From Serinus canaria (Eukaryota > Chordata > Aves > Passeriformes > Fringillidae): a stretch of 64,000 nucleotides of DNA. This document shows positions 1 to 13,700 of this stretch, in pieces. The stretch lies in assembly GCF_022539315.1 (NCBI RefSeq), contig NC_066316.1, positions 28,955,245-29,019,244 of the forward strand. Reading direction: 5' to 3'. The translations under genes were made by a program, and so were the position numbers. The stretch's first letter is position 1; the number at the start of each line of letters is the position of its first letter. The notes under the pieces were generated by a model that saw nothing but the letters and a program-made list of their open reading frames with translations, made no database searches and had not been told where the DNA came from.

Positions 1-1728
1 ACGTTCAAACGAGACAAGTGCTTAGTTGGGCTGTGGTACAGAAAATGACATGTCAATAGCCCTAGGATGGTTACTCTGTATGGAGAAATTCCCTTCAAAG
101 ATGGTTGTAGTAACCCAGGGCTGGGCTGGAGCAATGTCACTGAGCTGGCACAGAGCTGCATTTGCCGTATACTCTTATAAGTGCAGGCATATTAGCCTAT
201 GCACAAAAGTAAGCTTGCCTTATTCTCAAGCCTGACCTTGGCATTTTGCTTGGTCTCAAATGGCATTGCAGTGTCATGGTCCTAAACATAGCTGAAGGGC
301 TCAAAAGACTGTAGGTGCACCAGACACCCTGTCTAAAAATTTGTGATTAAAATGGCAAATGAAATGTGCACGCTTCTGCTGGGGCAGAGAGACCAGGCCA
401 TTTTTAAGAGTTTTCAACATAAATATTTGCACTTTCAGGCTTGTCAGCAGCACACAGAACACTATATCTGTAGATCACCCCTTCAAATTTTGTTTCACTG
501 AAAGTCAGTGGTACCATGCCAGTCTGTGTCTGATGAATTGATGAAATCATACATGTCAAATGAATTGCTGTCCACACTGCCATTGACACCAAAATGAATC
601 TATGGTGGAAGAGGCAGAGAAGACTGAAAGCGAAATGGGTAGAGATACTGAATCATTCTGCTGTAGATGTCAAATATTTATTTGCTTTAAAAACATCAGC
701 CACCCAAAGTAGTCACATTCCTAAGCAAGGCATATGGGAAAAAGGCCTGCAACATTTTACTGAAACTCTGAAGAGCAGAGTCTGTGGGAACTTACCCTCT
801 GAAGGGTAAACTGTGGCACACCTTGCCATTTGTCCATCAAGTAAAAACCACATTTTTTACCTCAGGAAGTTCTTCATTTGGAAACTCTTGTATCTTCTGA
901 GAATATTCTAGAGATATGTTGATAAATGTCGGCTCTGTTGGTCCATAAACATTTTGGCCATTATCAGAGACAGAAAATGGATGAGGTGGCTGTTTCATTT
1001 GATCCTTTCATCTAAGCCAGGATACTAGGTCTAACTTCCATATGTCCATTACCTCCTAAAATACTCAATTTGCCATTTGAAATAGCACTGTTAAGATAAA
1101 TTTGTCGGCTATTAGAGCAGTCAGTTATTAAAACGATCTCTTCTCATTATTTTCTGTTTTGTAAACATTTGTTTTCTGAGTGATGTAAACTATGCTAATG
1201 CTGGCATGAAAAATTTTATTATCCATGTTTTTATCTCTAGGGAAAAATAGGATTTTAGAGCATTAGGTAGAAGATTGGGGAGCTAGGTATTAGTTTCAGA
1301 TATGTTACTGTTATTATTTCTAATACAGCTGCAAGAAAAATGCTTTCTGTGCCTTGTCATCTGTAAAATGGTGGTGACAGAGCTCTGTGAAACTCTTTGG
1401 CCATATTAAAATGGAAAGCACTGTTTGATAGCTTAGAGCTTGTTATTATCACCATGCAGAATGCAGCAAAAATCAAAGCATCCTGAAATGCTTTCTGTCC
1501 TCACTTATATAATTTATTCCTTGAACTCTGGGGCATTTCTATCTGAAGATGTACATCAGGTGTAATCAAGTTAGAGAAGATTAACCTTCCATATCTCTCT
1601 GGAGTTCTGGATCAAACTGGTACAGAAGCCCCAGGAAATCATAGCAAGGCTTGTTGACTCTGTTCCCATGGGATGCTACCATAATCCAACCAGTGTCACA
1701 CTGGGGTTGTAGGTCAATTTAGCCAAGC
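1..1728. other. non-coding stretch, nothing recognised
   Basis: AT-rich sequence with only short open frames (up to about 70 codons), none with a recognisable domain, codon pattern or splice context. No RNA gene or repeat family is recognised. It probably belongs to the first (5' UTR) intron of LRFN2 or to DNA upstream of it; that is inferred only from the position of the LRFN2 exon at 37.8 kb. Confidence 0.5.
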
Positions 1729-2345
1729 ACAGAATCACACATAATCACCAAGTTTTTGGTTGGAAGTACCTCTGGAGGTCATGTGGTCCAACTCCACTTC
1801 CAAGGCAAGGCCACCTAGAGCATGTACTTGGGAATGTTACTGGCTCGGGATATATTCTACCCATTTGTCCAGATCATTGATAAACAAGTAGAATAAATCT
1901 GGATCCAGTACTGATCCCTGGGGAAAACCATTGACTAAAGGCCTCCAACTGGATTCTACTCCACTGATCATAGCCCTCTGAGCTCTGCCATTTAGGCAGT
2001 TCTTGATCCACTTCACTGTCCAGTCATCTAACCCACATTTCCTGAGCTTATCCAAGAGGATGCCATGGGACAGTGCCAAAAGCCTTGGTGAAGTCAAGGT
2101 GGATAACATCCACTGCTCTCCCCTCATCAACCCATCCTGCCATGCCCTCACAAGGGCTATCAGATCAGTTAAGCATGATTTACCCTTGGTCAGTTCGTGC
2201 TGACAGCTCCTGATGCTGTTTCCTTCTGCAGGTTTGGTGATGACCTCGAAAACTATCTGTTCCATCAGAACAGGTGGAGAGATGGATTGCCAGGGATGGA
2301 GGTGAGGCTCAGTGGCCAGTTGGCTGACTGCCCTTGTCAGCCTGA
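1729..2345 (-). mobile_element. CR1 LINE fragment, internally deleted, with reverse transcriptase remnant
   Basis: Read on the - strand, this copy encodes CR1 reverse transcriptase blocks: a PLSLTSIPG-like segment near 2320, then FTKGKSC-like (seen as LTKGKSC), HGILLDKLRKCGLDDWTVKWI, LNGRAQRAMISG, SSWRPLVNGFPQGSVL and LFINDLD. The frame is open for 142 codons (1837-2265). It stops just after the INDLD block and passes directly into the extreme CR1 3' end, with TCCAGAGG and ATTATGTGTGATTCTGTG-like text at 1729-1790. The catalytic F/YADD box and most of the usual 3' UTR are missing, so this is a dead copy with an internal deletion. The 5' limit on the high-coordinate side is approximate because similarity fades near 2320-2345. 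Confidence 0.9.
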
Positions 2346-3156
2346 CTTACTCCCTAGCAGGAAGAAGTGCCATGAACATTCACACTTCAGATCCCACCCC
2401 TCAAGTTCAAACCAGACCAAGCAGCCAGAAGGGGAAAGCTGATCTTCAACTCAGTATCTCCATGGCAGCCAAACTTCCTCTGCCCATACAGGCAGCACTG
2501 TTGATCCAAGTCCCCAGAGCTTGCTTTCTTCTCACTCCCTTAAGGGACTGAGTTCTCTCTTATATTTTCTGTAAGTTCCAAGCATCTCTGCTTCATTCTT
2601 TTCATAGCCATAGCTTCTCTTTGTAGAGTGATGTTCCTTTTGGGCCAATGAGGCTGTTTAATGAGAGGATAATCTTGTTCCTTCATAAGGAAAAATTATT
2701 CAGCATTACAGTTTATCCACAGAGCAAACAGATTTCCAAATAAAATAGCATATTATGCCCTAAATAATTAAATAAACACCAAGATATTTGTCATTCAACA
2801 GACTGGTGTCGGCTGAGAAAGCAGATATCTTATTCCAAATGATCTTGGCTTCTTTTTCAAAGTGAAGTTACAGAAGAGAAGCAATTGTCAAAACGACAGA
2901 GTAGCATTCCATATTTTTTCCCTCTGTGATTCCCTGTGCAAAATTGTTCCATTTATAAGTTACAAAATGATTTTTCTAAATGCCAGCACTGCAGACTTAG
3001 AAAATTGCACCAAGATTCCCCTGTTTCTCTTGTACTACTACCAGGGAAGGTAACATGATCACCATTTAGCTGACAGGTGTGTTGATAAACAGAGCAGGGA
3101 TTTGCCCACTTCTCACAACAATAGTGGCTCAGATAGCTGAGCACAGTGGTGGTAGA

Positions 3157-3246
3157 GTTTTTTGTTGTTGTGGGTTTCTTCAGTTTTGGTTTGGTTTTGG
3201 GGTTATTTTTGGTTTTGTTGGTTTGGTTTGGTTTTGCGGGGAGGGA
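3157..3246. repeat. T/G low-complexity tract (TTTGGT-like)
   Basis: About 90 bases made almost only of T and G, with repeated GGTTT and TTTTGG blocks. On the complementary strand it is A/C-only and gives a meaningless Asn/Lys/Thr/Pro-rich frame. It is a simple-sequence tract; no function is suggested. Confidence 0.8.
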
Positions 3247-6200
3247 GTTGGTTTCTTTAGTCATCTCTGTGACAGCAGCAGTGGGAGATAGGGGTGGTAG
3301 AAGGAATATAACACTTCTTCCATAAAAGTGCATATTATGGCTCCAATGAATAAAAAGCTGGGATGGCAGAGATACTTATTTGGCTCATTGCACAGTAAAT
3401 AGATAAACAGGACAATAGTGCATGTTTGGAATTTAATGCAAGAAGATGCCATCCCAAATATTCAGTAACATATTTAAACATTAATAAAGCTTAGAAAGTG
3501 TCTGTGTCGCTCACGTAGATTTGAAAAGATCCCAAACATGTATGTGTGCATGTGTTTATATTGTCACCTGCTTCTGGTAGATATCCCTTCTCAACCTTTC
3601 ATGTCTTTCATTTAGGGTAACAGGTTTCAATTTAATTCCTGTTTAGATTTGTTGCCTTGCAAGCTATCATACCCAGAAGCCCTTGTTGTGTCCCACTGGA
3701 AGGTGGGACTCTGAGGCCATGATGTACCCAGCATGTGTTTTTTTCATTCATGTCAACTTGTGAGCTGCATGACCTTAAAACTGCACGCACACACACCCCA
3801 CGTTTGTAGACACTCCAGCTAAACTAATATTTAGAGGTGTACAAAATGTATAAGCACTGAATTTCTATCACTCTCAGAACTGTGGGCATAACTAAATCAA
3901 CTGGCTTCACTGGCATAAGAGATACAAAAAAATTGTAGCAATAAAGATTTTATTACTCTAAAGTATTTCTAAAATAACCTTTTCCCCTCTCTCTTAAAAG
4001 GGAAGTAAATGGAATACGTGATAGTCTGGCAAGAGTGTTTTATAGACATGCTTGAGTAAGGCAGCCATTTCAAAGTCATACCAATAAGAGACCAGCTCCT
4101 GCTGCCATTACTCATTTATACAGTCCTAATGACTTCAATACAATGATATGCTTGAGCAACTTGAGCAGGATTTAGTACAAAATATTAATTTCAGAATGGT
4201 TTATTGGAAATTAGAAGGTTTTATCTGTGCTATAAATAATATTTCGGGCTATAAAAAATGAATTGACATTTTAACATCTAACTCACATTGCTAAAATAAT
4301 GGCACCTTTCAGACTACTTGTTTACTTTTTCCCTTCTGTCTGTTGGGTCTGAAAGTGTACCACTCTGCTTTACTTTGGATTTTCAATCAATATCACTTTC
4401 CTGTTCCAGTTCAATTATGAGTGCTTGAAAGTCAGAGCAGTTACTTTCATCATCTTCTTCTCATGACTTTGTTTGTTCTTCATCTTTATATTGAAATATT
4501 TTCCAATAAACACCAGCCATAGGACATCTGTTTTGAACAAACCTTTCCTTTAGAGTCTTATCTGTCCTTTGTAAAATGCCTTTTGTTGGTCCCTGGTTCA
4601 TCTTTCTGATGCCATGGTGCAAGTAACAGGGGACGCCACATTGTCCATCTCCAGCTCCGAGACTGCTGAAAGTGGATTTGGTCTCCAAGGGGCTAAATGT
4701 TCCCTGGGATGCCCGAAACACCAACCCATGGCATGATCAAGCCATGTGTTCTCATCATCAGGCTGCCTTGGAGCTTTTCCTGCTTAGTGCCTAGTTGTGG
4801 AGGCTCAAAGACCACAGAGCTGACATGGGGTTTTCCAAAGAACATCTCTGCTGTGCTCTTGGCTCCCTGAGAATAATGGCACAGCTGCAATACCATGGTA
4901 AAAATAAGATTTCAGGCATCTGAGAAAAAGGTTTCATTGAGCTGCTTCTCCATGCTTCATTCTCCCAGCAAGAAACTGATTTGTGACTAGGTCTCGCAAC
5001 AGCTATGGTAATGAAAACACTGATAATAACAGTTGGCACTTAGCAATTCCTGTATCCAAGTGCTTCCAACAAATCTAAGGCTGACATTCCTCAGTCAATA
5101 TGCATGAATGTTTAAATGAAGAATGCCATAATTGGTTTTCCTGTCTCATCCTTCTTAACCCATCGAACTGCCGTGCTACCGTTTCCTGTTATCAGACACT
5201 TGCCAGTCATAGGCAATCAGTCAGGTACTTCACAATTAGCAGGGAGAAAATATACAATTTCTTTGTGTTGGTACCAGATGTTTAAAGCCAAGAACAGGAT
5301 AGACCAGAAAAATGCTCCACCCTCAGAGTGCTGCAAGTCAGCCTCCTGTATCATAGCTTGTCTTGGCTATGCCTGGTAGTTTCCTGTAATAACACGAGAG
5401 TGAGTGTTGGATACTACTGCCTGTCTCTGCATGGAAGTTGGATTATTCTGTGAATTCCATTTGCTTACAGGGATTTAGTGCTGACATCCTTCAGAACAAG
5501 CTTGTTAGAAAAGCAAAAAAATAATGTCAGAGGGATTTTCTTTCACAAGGAAAAAAACCACCAGTGTAAGGAAGGAAACAGTTGGTCCCAGAAGCATCAG
5601 CCTGGGCAACGAACCCTCTCCAAAGTAATTGTTGGACAGAGTATTTGTAATACTTTATCAGGCTGGCACTGGGGGGTTCCTTTTGAGCAATTTTCCGTCT
5701 GCACAGGTGGGTAGCTGAGATTAGAGTAAGTGTCTGCTCTGTGTAATTGAATCTGTGCTACTTATCAGCACTTCTGAGAGCTCTCAATTGCAACTGGAGG
5801 TCTGTTACTTGTGCTCTGGTTCACATGCAGAGAGAGCCAGTGCTCCAGAGCTTTCAGTCTACTTACATAGGGAAAAGAGGGATGGGAGGAGAGAGCCTAG
5901 TCCAGAACAGTGGTGAGAACAACAATCAGATACATAGCAAAGAAGAGAAGAGGCCCAGATCTCATGACAGTTGTGGTGACCTCACATTAGAGCATGACAC
6001 ATTTTGTGGCTCTATCCATCACTGTGTCCTATTTTCTGCAATGAAACTCCAAACCATTGAGATCTTGGGAGTCTCTGGTAATTTACCCAGATAAGGTAAC
6101 TGGGAGAGCTGCTGCAAAAGAGCAGCATATTCATTTTTGATCTTTCTAGGATAAATTACAGCCCGTTTCCAGACACCTAGAACTGCTACACCTTGAGTTA

Positions 6201-7566
6201 AAAAAACCTGAAAGATTATTGACTCTTAACCAAATGCTATTCTTGCCTGTTTTGGATAATCTTCATAGTTCCTAAAAAATTATTATTTTTTTTAATTATG
6301 GGAATGTGGAAAGGGTGAATTAGATTAAAATATTTGAAGTTTGTTGCAGAAACTACAAACCAGACAGCAGTATTTAACATCTTCTGGTTTGTGAGATCAA
6401 GTAAAAATTTTATTTTACTGTTTTTCTTGGGGTTGAGATGCATTATTTCTGCCCCTCCAGATATGAAACACTTGATATTTAACTTTTTTATTTTCCCCTG
6501 ACTTATTTGGTAAACTTATTTTTTAAATTATCTATCATACTTAGAGAGAAAAGAAAACTCACCATGTGGGTGTTGACAGGTTGCTTGTTGCTCATTTAAA
6601 TAAATGCAATCAACAGTGCAAAAGTGTTTCTCAGAGCCTGGGTAAGGAATTACCCCTGTTTGAGAGGAAATCTGAAGTGAAACCTGTTCCCCTCCAAGGG
6701 AGTGTGTTCCATAGTGTATCCCAAAGCATAAACCACTGAACATATTAAGAGATGCTACATTAAATAAAGATGAAGAAAGTCTTTGTGTTCTCTTGGCTTT
6801 GCACAATTTTACAAAACTTTTTAGCATCTCCACATCCTGAACCCAGCTCTTATCAAAATTCCCTGGGAAGAGCAATGGCAGGGATTGCTGCTAAGTGGCC
6901 TGGGTGAGATGTTAGTTAGTGTCCTCTGGAGCCAAAGCTGAACTTCTAGAGGGGACTAACAGGCTTCAGGGAATTTTTTGAGACATTAATTTAATATGTC
7001 AGCCATAAACTGTTGAATGCACACTATTACACAGATGCATCACACCAGGATCAAGTGAACAAATGGGCATAGAACTGGTAGATGGGTCCTTTGCATCTCT
7101 ATAGAATACAGAACTTAAAATCCATGCCCAGGGATGCTTGAAAACAGGGAGATACTCTAATTATTTCTCTGGAACAGCCAGCCTATAGCACCATGCCGTA
7201 CTGCACATCTGCTGGCAGCAAAGTGAAACAACATGAGCTCCGTTTGCTGAAATACTCTCACAGGTACTACCAGCATAAAGATCCAAATCTGTTTGGATTA
7301 GTAGTCTGGGGAGTCAAGTCCTGCTGTGGGAATGCCATATCTGAAGCATGAGGCAGGAGGAAGAGGTCAGAGGAAGAGGATAACTGGGGAATATTAACAG
7401 CTTTAGAAAGGGCTCCCACCTGAGGTCCCACTCTTTCTGGAATGGGACCTTGTTAATCCAACTCATTGGAGCATAACACTATTCATACTACTAAAAATCA
7501 TTCTGCCAAGGACTATTGAGCATTTCTTCAGTAAAAAAAAAGTATTTTCACATAAGGAAATAAAAC

Positions 7567-7626
7567 ATAATCATTGTACTCAACTTGAAAATTATTATAA
7601 TCATTGTACTCAACTTAAAAATTATT
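7567..7626. repeat. 30-bp tandem duplication, two copies
   Basis: Two adjacent 30-base copies beginning ATAATCATTGTACTCAACTT (7567-7596 and 7597-7626) differ at a single position (G to A). The near identity implies a recent local duplication, so copy number may vary between individuals. Confidence 0.95.
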
Positions 7627-7844
7627 ACATTGACAATGAAGATGATGGTATCGAAATAGATGACTTGCAATTTTGTCTCTGCATAGTTTTGGTAAATGTG
7701 TCTGGTTTGGGGGTTCAGCAAGAGACCCATCTGTATTTTGGAAAAGCATAGGTTTTCATGTTTTCCTTAGAATAATATGCAGTAAACAAGATATAACACA
7801 TTAGGAGACACTTGAGAGAAATTTTATGTTTGGTTGTCTTAAGC

Positions 7845-7920
7845 ATTGTGAATAGCATTGCCTGAGGGATGGACTATATGGACATCAGGTGTGACCCAGT
7901 GTAGCTGTTCTTATGTTCCT
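7845..7920 (+). mobile_element. possible very old CR1-like 3' end
   Basis: The text GATGGACTATATGGACATCA followed by TGACCCAGTGTAGCTGTTCTTATGTTCCTA resembles the ends of old amniote CR1-family elements (GGACTAGATGAC... and ...GGCTGTTCTTATGTTC). The match is short and from memory; it could be coincidental. Confidence 0.3.
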
Positions 7921-9388
7921 ATTGGATAAAGTAGAAAGAAGCAACTTCTCCCTGCAGAGCACCTCTTAGTTGTAACAGTCAAATTAATTTTTAACAACTC
8001 TTTTGCCATTCATGCAAAATACGCTTAATATGCTTATTAGCTCCCTATTTCTCAATAGACACTTCTTCCACTGTCTCTGCACACCCCAGTGAGGTGTATC
8101 TGAATACGGTGTGCCAGACTATGCGCTTGGGCATTTTGAAATCCCATGAAAATACTTTTCTCTGAGATGCTGAGTTTATTTTTAAAGAGCTTACTGTGAA
8201 AATGCAATGTAAATGATTCATATAGTTGGTGGTAAATGCTGACAGGAAAATATTTGTTTGTATAAAGCCAAGAACTTTCCACCAAGGGAAAGCTTCTATG
8301 ACTTCGACATTTTTCTTCTGTCTCCCTCGGCACACTAGCAGGGGTTGGCATTTTTCTTGACAGGTTTCAGTGCTTTTGGCAAACACCGATCAGCTGAAAA
8401 TTATGTTGTCACTTAGAGGTTGGTACGACAGAAAATCATTGCTCTTTTATTTTTAGGGAAAACCAATGCAAGGGGAATTAAATTATTTCCCTAAGGTCAA
8501 GGAAAAAGGCAGGAGTGAATGAAAGAATTCCAATTAGGATTTAATTCTGAAATAGCTCTTAGTGTTCTGAAATGTGTCTTCTGAATATCTAAACCCAAAT
8601 GGTACAGGAGGTCAGGAGGTCTGTAGAGGGGGATTTTCTTGCAGAAGGCCGGTCTGGGTTTTTCCTTTCTTCACTCGTATGTGACTGGTGACTCTTGAAA
8701 AGTCAGAAATCTGAGTGCCAATATTTTCCCAGTGTTTCCACCGGGGATTTTGGCTGTGATGAACTAGCTGAAGTGTTCTGTTGATGAGAAATTTTGTCAA
8801 AACACCTCCCAGAGGTTTTGGGCCAGTCTGTTTGCACGGTGCTGTAGTCATATGAGACTCAGTCCCCACGCTTGAGTGAATGAAAGAGCTCTCTTGAAGA
8901 GTTTGAAAAAGCATCTTCTCCACCTCCTATCAGAAACATGTTAACAGGGATTGACAATATCCATACAGATCAAATTCAAGGTCAGTGACTGCAAGTGGGT
9001 GGTTCCTGTGGGCTGTCTTGAAGAACAGTAAAGAAGCTTTTTCCCAGATGGCATGCTGTGCAAACTGCCTCTCAGAGCTGTAAGACTGGTGAGTTTGGAA
9101 TTTTATGTTGTGCTAAAGTTTATGGCTCTGTACAGGAAACAGCATCATGAATGGGCAGACAAGCAATGCTGGTGTCCCTTCAGGGAGGAGTAACAGTGTT
9201 GTAGGTCAGACTTTCAGCACTTATGATATGACATTAAAGAAATATAATTAAGCTATGAAGCTAGAAATCATTAGCTTCTTGAAGAGAATTTTAGTGCTGC
9301 TGAAAGTAGCACATTGGCAGGCCCTAAGTCTGGAGTCAAAAGGCAGGTACTTCATGAACAGCAGGAATATGTTCTTGCTCTCTCTGAA

Positions 9389-9439
9389 GACTTTAGGACA
9401 CTGCTTAAGACACTGCTTAAGACTTTAAGACACTGCTTA
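9389..9439. repeat. composite short tandem repeat (12-bp and 8-bp units)
   Basis: The order of units is GACTTTAG, GACACTGCTTAA, GACACTGCTTAA, GACTTTAA, GACACTGCTTA. The pattern looks like successive slippage or unequal exchange of a GACTTTAR-GACACTGCTTAA module. It lies inside a 62-codon chance open frame that has no other support. Confidence 0.9.
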
Positions 9440-10538
9440 CTTACAGTCTTTTCCAGTTTCTTTGTTTGCTATCAAGACTGTCTTCAGGGTTGTCCATTTT
9501 AGTGTTGATTTCCGTGTATTCATTGAGTGCATTAGTTAATCCAGACCTGCTCCAAAACCCGCTGGTGGGGATGGACAAATTTTCATTGGTGTAAAGGAGA
9601 TTTGTCTGGAAGTCTGTGAATGATGATGAGAATCCTTTGACATGTAACCTGTAAAAACATCCATGTGAGAGGACAATCACCAGCAGTGACTGCTGTCTCC
9701 TGGAGGACCCACAGCCCAAGCATCCCACTGGCCTCTTGTTAGGGCCACCAGAATGATCCCCACCTTCAATTGCAAATCATCTCACCACATGCCTCCTAAT
9801 CTCACCCAAATGATGCAACTCATAAGATGTCTACACAACACCATGAACAGACTGCAAACTAATAATGCTAATTCCTGAAATTCTTGGCTTTTCTGGAAAT
9901 GCCAGTAATAGATGGCAGATTCCAAATGCCTTGAGAATATTTTCTGCCTTTCCCTAAGTATATGTGGGATACACAGGGCACAGGAGAGCAACCATCAAGC
10001 TCGGAAATGTCACATTTTTCAAGACAAATAACAAAGTAATAAAAGGTGTAGGTGTGTGTGACTTTACTAGACACTGATTTTCAAAGTTTTGTGAGTATGA
10101 GCACAACACATGTTTGTGAGATCCTTTGTGCTCAAAATCTAATTCAGCAGCTGGGCATTGCAAGTTTAAAAGTATGTTACCAGTAAGTAATTTTCCTCAC
10201 AATTTCTTATATCAGGACCATTTCTGATTAGTCTGCAGAAACCTATTTTTCTTTTGTGTGTATAGCAGATATCTTTCCTTTTTCTGAGAATATTTCCAGA
10301 ATTCATGATTTCATTTTAGAGTTTTCATGAAATTTCTTACTTATCTTATTCTCTTCCCTTCTCTGTTAAATCTCTTATTGCAAGTTGACTTCCACTTACT
10401 CTTCAGGTAGATCTCTGCCGTATCCCTTTTACACTGATGGATTTACAACAGACATTGTCATTTTAGAGTTTTTGTTTTTCTTGGAGGTAAGGACTACTTT
10501 TAAGGTGTTTATGGGATAACTCTAGGAAATACAAATTG

Positions 10539-10710
10539 GAACAGATTTCCCAAATTGGTGGTTGATGCCCCATCCCTCCAAATATTCAAGGTTTGAAAGG
10601 AGCTTTGAGCAATGTGGTGTAGTAGGTTTCCCTCTTTATCAAGGGGTGTAGGAATAGATGAATTTTTGGGTCCCTTCCAGCCCAAACCATTCCATGATTC
10701 TATAATTCTA
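10539..10710 (+). mobile_element. CR1 LINE 3'-end fragment
   Basis: The order of CR1 3' UTR landmarks is complete on the + strand: a diverged 'cagrttgcccagagaggt' block, GATGCCCCATCCCTCCAA, TTCAAGGTTTGAAAGGAGCTTT, GAGCAATGTGGT, then GGTCCCTTCCAGCCCAAACC and the tail ATTCCATGATTCTATAATTCTA. It is a 5'-truncated copy of about 170 bases, the usual form of CR1 in birds. Moderate divergence points to an old insertion. Confidence 0.93.
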
Positions 10711-13700
10711 AGTCTTTACTTGGATTATAGGCCATAAAATTATATATGGATATGTGCAGAGTGTAGCAGGGCTTTACTTCCTAATAATTATAACACATTT
10801 CCTCAGGCTCCAAAATTTATTACATTTTGATGCTGCTCAATAGAGAGTATGTGGAGGGAGCCCATCCCAAAGACAATGCACAAACATCTGTTCAAATGCA
10901 GAGGCACCAAAAACTGTAGGAGACAGTGGGCTGCAGCAGTAGCACAGCTTTGTCTGGGGTGACAGGAGGGGAGGGTGAAAGAGAAGAACCAGCATTATAG
11001 TACCAGCAGTGTTGCACATCATGTATGCTGTGTTTTTAGCAACTCAGAGGGGATTTCAGTCTCTAGTTCTGCACCTTCCAGCAGTGACGTATTTGCTGAG
11101 ACAACTGGCAAAAGCTGTAACACAACAGGCTAGTTTTAACTGGATTTTGTGTTGGTCATTTTGGTTTTCTACCAGGCAACTGTCACACCAATGCACCAAA
11201 TTCATTTGGGATATTTTACCCTATAAACATTGCAGCACTTGCTCTTTTCTTTTGCACTTAGAAAAAACAGTTGCACTTTGCTTAGTTTCAGAGAGAAGGT
11301 ATCACTTTCCACCTTGATGAATAGCCCTCTTTTTCAACCTGATTGCTGCAGATGCAGCTCCAATGGGATGGCAGGAAACAAAGAAGCAAAGTGGAAAAGT
11401 GAACATAAATTTTCCTCTTTTTTTTTTCCTTAAGTACTTAAAAGCAGGATCCAATGCCAAGTTCTAAAATAAAGGTCTCGTAGAAAGAGCACTGGCTGTC
11501 AGCCACTCTGAAATAAATCCACCTGTTCAGTCATCACTTCAGGAAAGTGTTGACAGCACTACAGTGAATTTAAATAGCAAATGATGGTTGTGTTCACCTG
11601 ACAAACCTAGTTTTTAGGACTGTCCCTAAGGAGCTCCTAGAGATCTTAAGCTTGCTGAGGAGCAACATTTCATGCTCTACCTAGGGGCTGTTAATGCTCA
11701 GATTGAGGTCTGGGTGGCAAGGCTTGTGCAAGAGACAGTCTGTCGTTTGCTATCAGGCAGAGTGACAGATGTGAATGCAAAATCAGAATAGGAAGATCTG
11801 GCTTTTGAGAGCATTTCAGCTAAAGCACTGATTCTGGTTACCTCAGAAATTCTGCTTGGGTCTTAAAAACTTTTTCTTTTGGCAGAAATCAGCATTGCAC
11901 ATCTAGTCATAATCTGAGTGTGTTGTAAAAGGCTGTTTCAACAATGCTTTTGGGAGAGGAGCACAGTCTTCTTGTGAAATGTAGTGTCAGGAGGGAAAAA
12001 ATTAAAATTATATCTCTTTCAGTCTTGGTTGAGGGTTGTCATTACAGCTTTCCTCGCCTGTTTTGTTATGTGAGTAACTATTAATGAATATATTTAATCC
12101 TTTGTATGTCTAGATTTCAATCACAGAAGTCACAGTATTTACCTGTAGTATCTGTTCTTGTTTGTGCAACCTGAAACCCGTGCAGTGTGACTAAAAGTGA
12201 AAAACAACCAAAATGATCACATCTTGTATTCAGTCAAAAGTTCACAAAGTTTTTAGGAAGTATTAGATTGTCAAGCTTTCACAGCAAAATAGTCACTACA
12301 GAACACCTGAGGTGCTTCTTGCCAGTAATGTTTCTGCAACTAAATTCCTTTCACAGGCATATTGCTTCCTGCAGATCAGCGGAATAGGTAATTTGAGACT
12401 TCCAGAGCTACTCGAATGAATCTGGCTGAAAGATTAAAACCTTGCTACTGGAGCAAATTCTGTGCCTCATCCCATACTGACCTAAGTGATAATGTACTAT
12501 TTTAATGAGTAAAGATTTTACTTCAGGGCAGCTGGCTGACATTTACTCATCCTCTTGGGAAGAGTAGAGTCATTTAGGAAGGATTTGGCCTTTTTCTACT
12601 TGTTTTATCTCCCAGTGTGGGATAGAGGATTACTTTGCACCAGAAGTGGACAGTACTGTTGACTAACATTATAGAGAAGCCACAGTTCTTTTCCCTAGTA
12701 ACTGAAGGAGGCTTAAATTTAAAGGTCAGAACTTGCCTTTTATGTTGAATCACTTGCTTTTTAGTGGACTATTGAAGGATTCACTGTCCAGCCTATCTGT
12801 TAATACCTGAGTCAAACACACACACCTCCTGCTCCTTTTTCAAGGTCAGGCAGTTATACTCAGGGAGCTACACAAGAAAGTTCTACAAAGCCCATTTTTA
12901 TATTAGAAGATTGTCCTGCAGCTGCTCTCTCTGTTCACAAAGCTCCCTGAAGCAGAAAGCCACTTCTAGTAAAGCTGTGGAGAATAGTATAAACCCATCA
13001 AAATAAAATTAATTTCAACCTTACCACTTAAACTGGAACATGGACATGTAATTTTTTAATTTGGAAGGAAAGGCAGTAAGAAGCAAATATAAGTGTTACT
13101 GCTGTAAGAATGAAATTAAAAATGTGCATTGAATAAATGCCTGTTTACATTTTTACTTGGATAAAACATTCAGGTCTGGATTCTTGTCTGGGAACTGAAA
13201 GCATAGTAGTCATTTGAGCCTATGTCTGTTGTCCCAGGATGGAAATAAATACCTTCAGATGATAATTCAGTTTTAAGGTATATTGAAAAGTCCATCTCCT
13301 TCCAGTGACCACCAAGAGTGACCCTGGAGTTACTGTACACTAAGCCTGACATAAAGAATAGCCTAAGAATAGCCCCAAGAGTCAGATGGAGTTGAACAAA
13401 TTAAAGCCAAATGGCATTTCACCTAGTGATAAGATTAAAACAATTTGTTTTTTTCTAGAGGTACAATTTCTTTTGGTAAATGAGCGGGGAGGATTTAATT
13501 CTGAATATTAGTCCTGGTCTTCTGTCTGCATTAGAGAGGCTCCCTGCTATCTGCACTTGAACAATAGGATGGGTAGGAAAAAAAAAATAGAAACTAAGCA
13601 TGTAAACAAGAAGTTAGATTTGGAATAAAATGTAATGAAAGACTGCTGTGAACTTTCAAAGAACTTCTAAAAACTGATTAAAAAATTCATTATTTTTATT

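Larger units (their letters stand above)
2346..10538. other. non-coding stretch with minor repeats
   Basis: No gene recognised. Open frames do not exceed about 126 codons and none resembles a known protein; the 126-codon one (2953-3333, -) crosses the TTTGGT low-complexity stretch. The only structured items seen are that stretch, the 30-bp duplication at 7567, a possible old CR1-like end near 7850 and the 12-bp repeats at 9389, listed separately. Confidence 0.5.
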
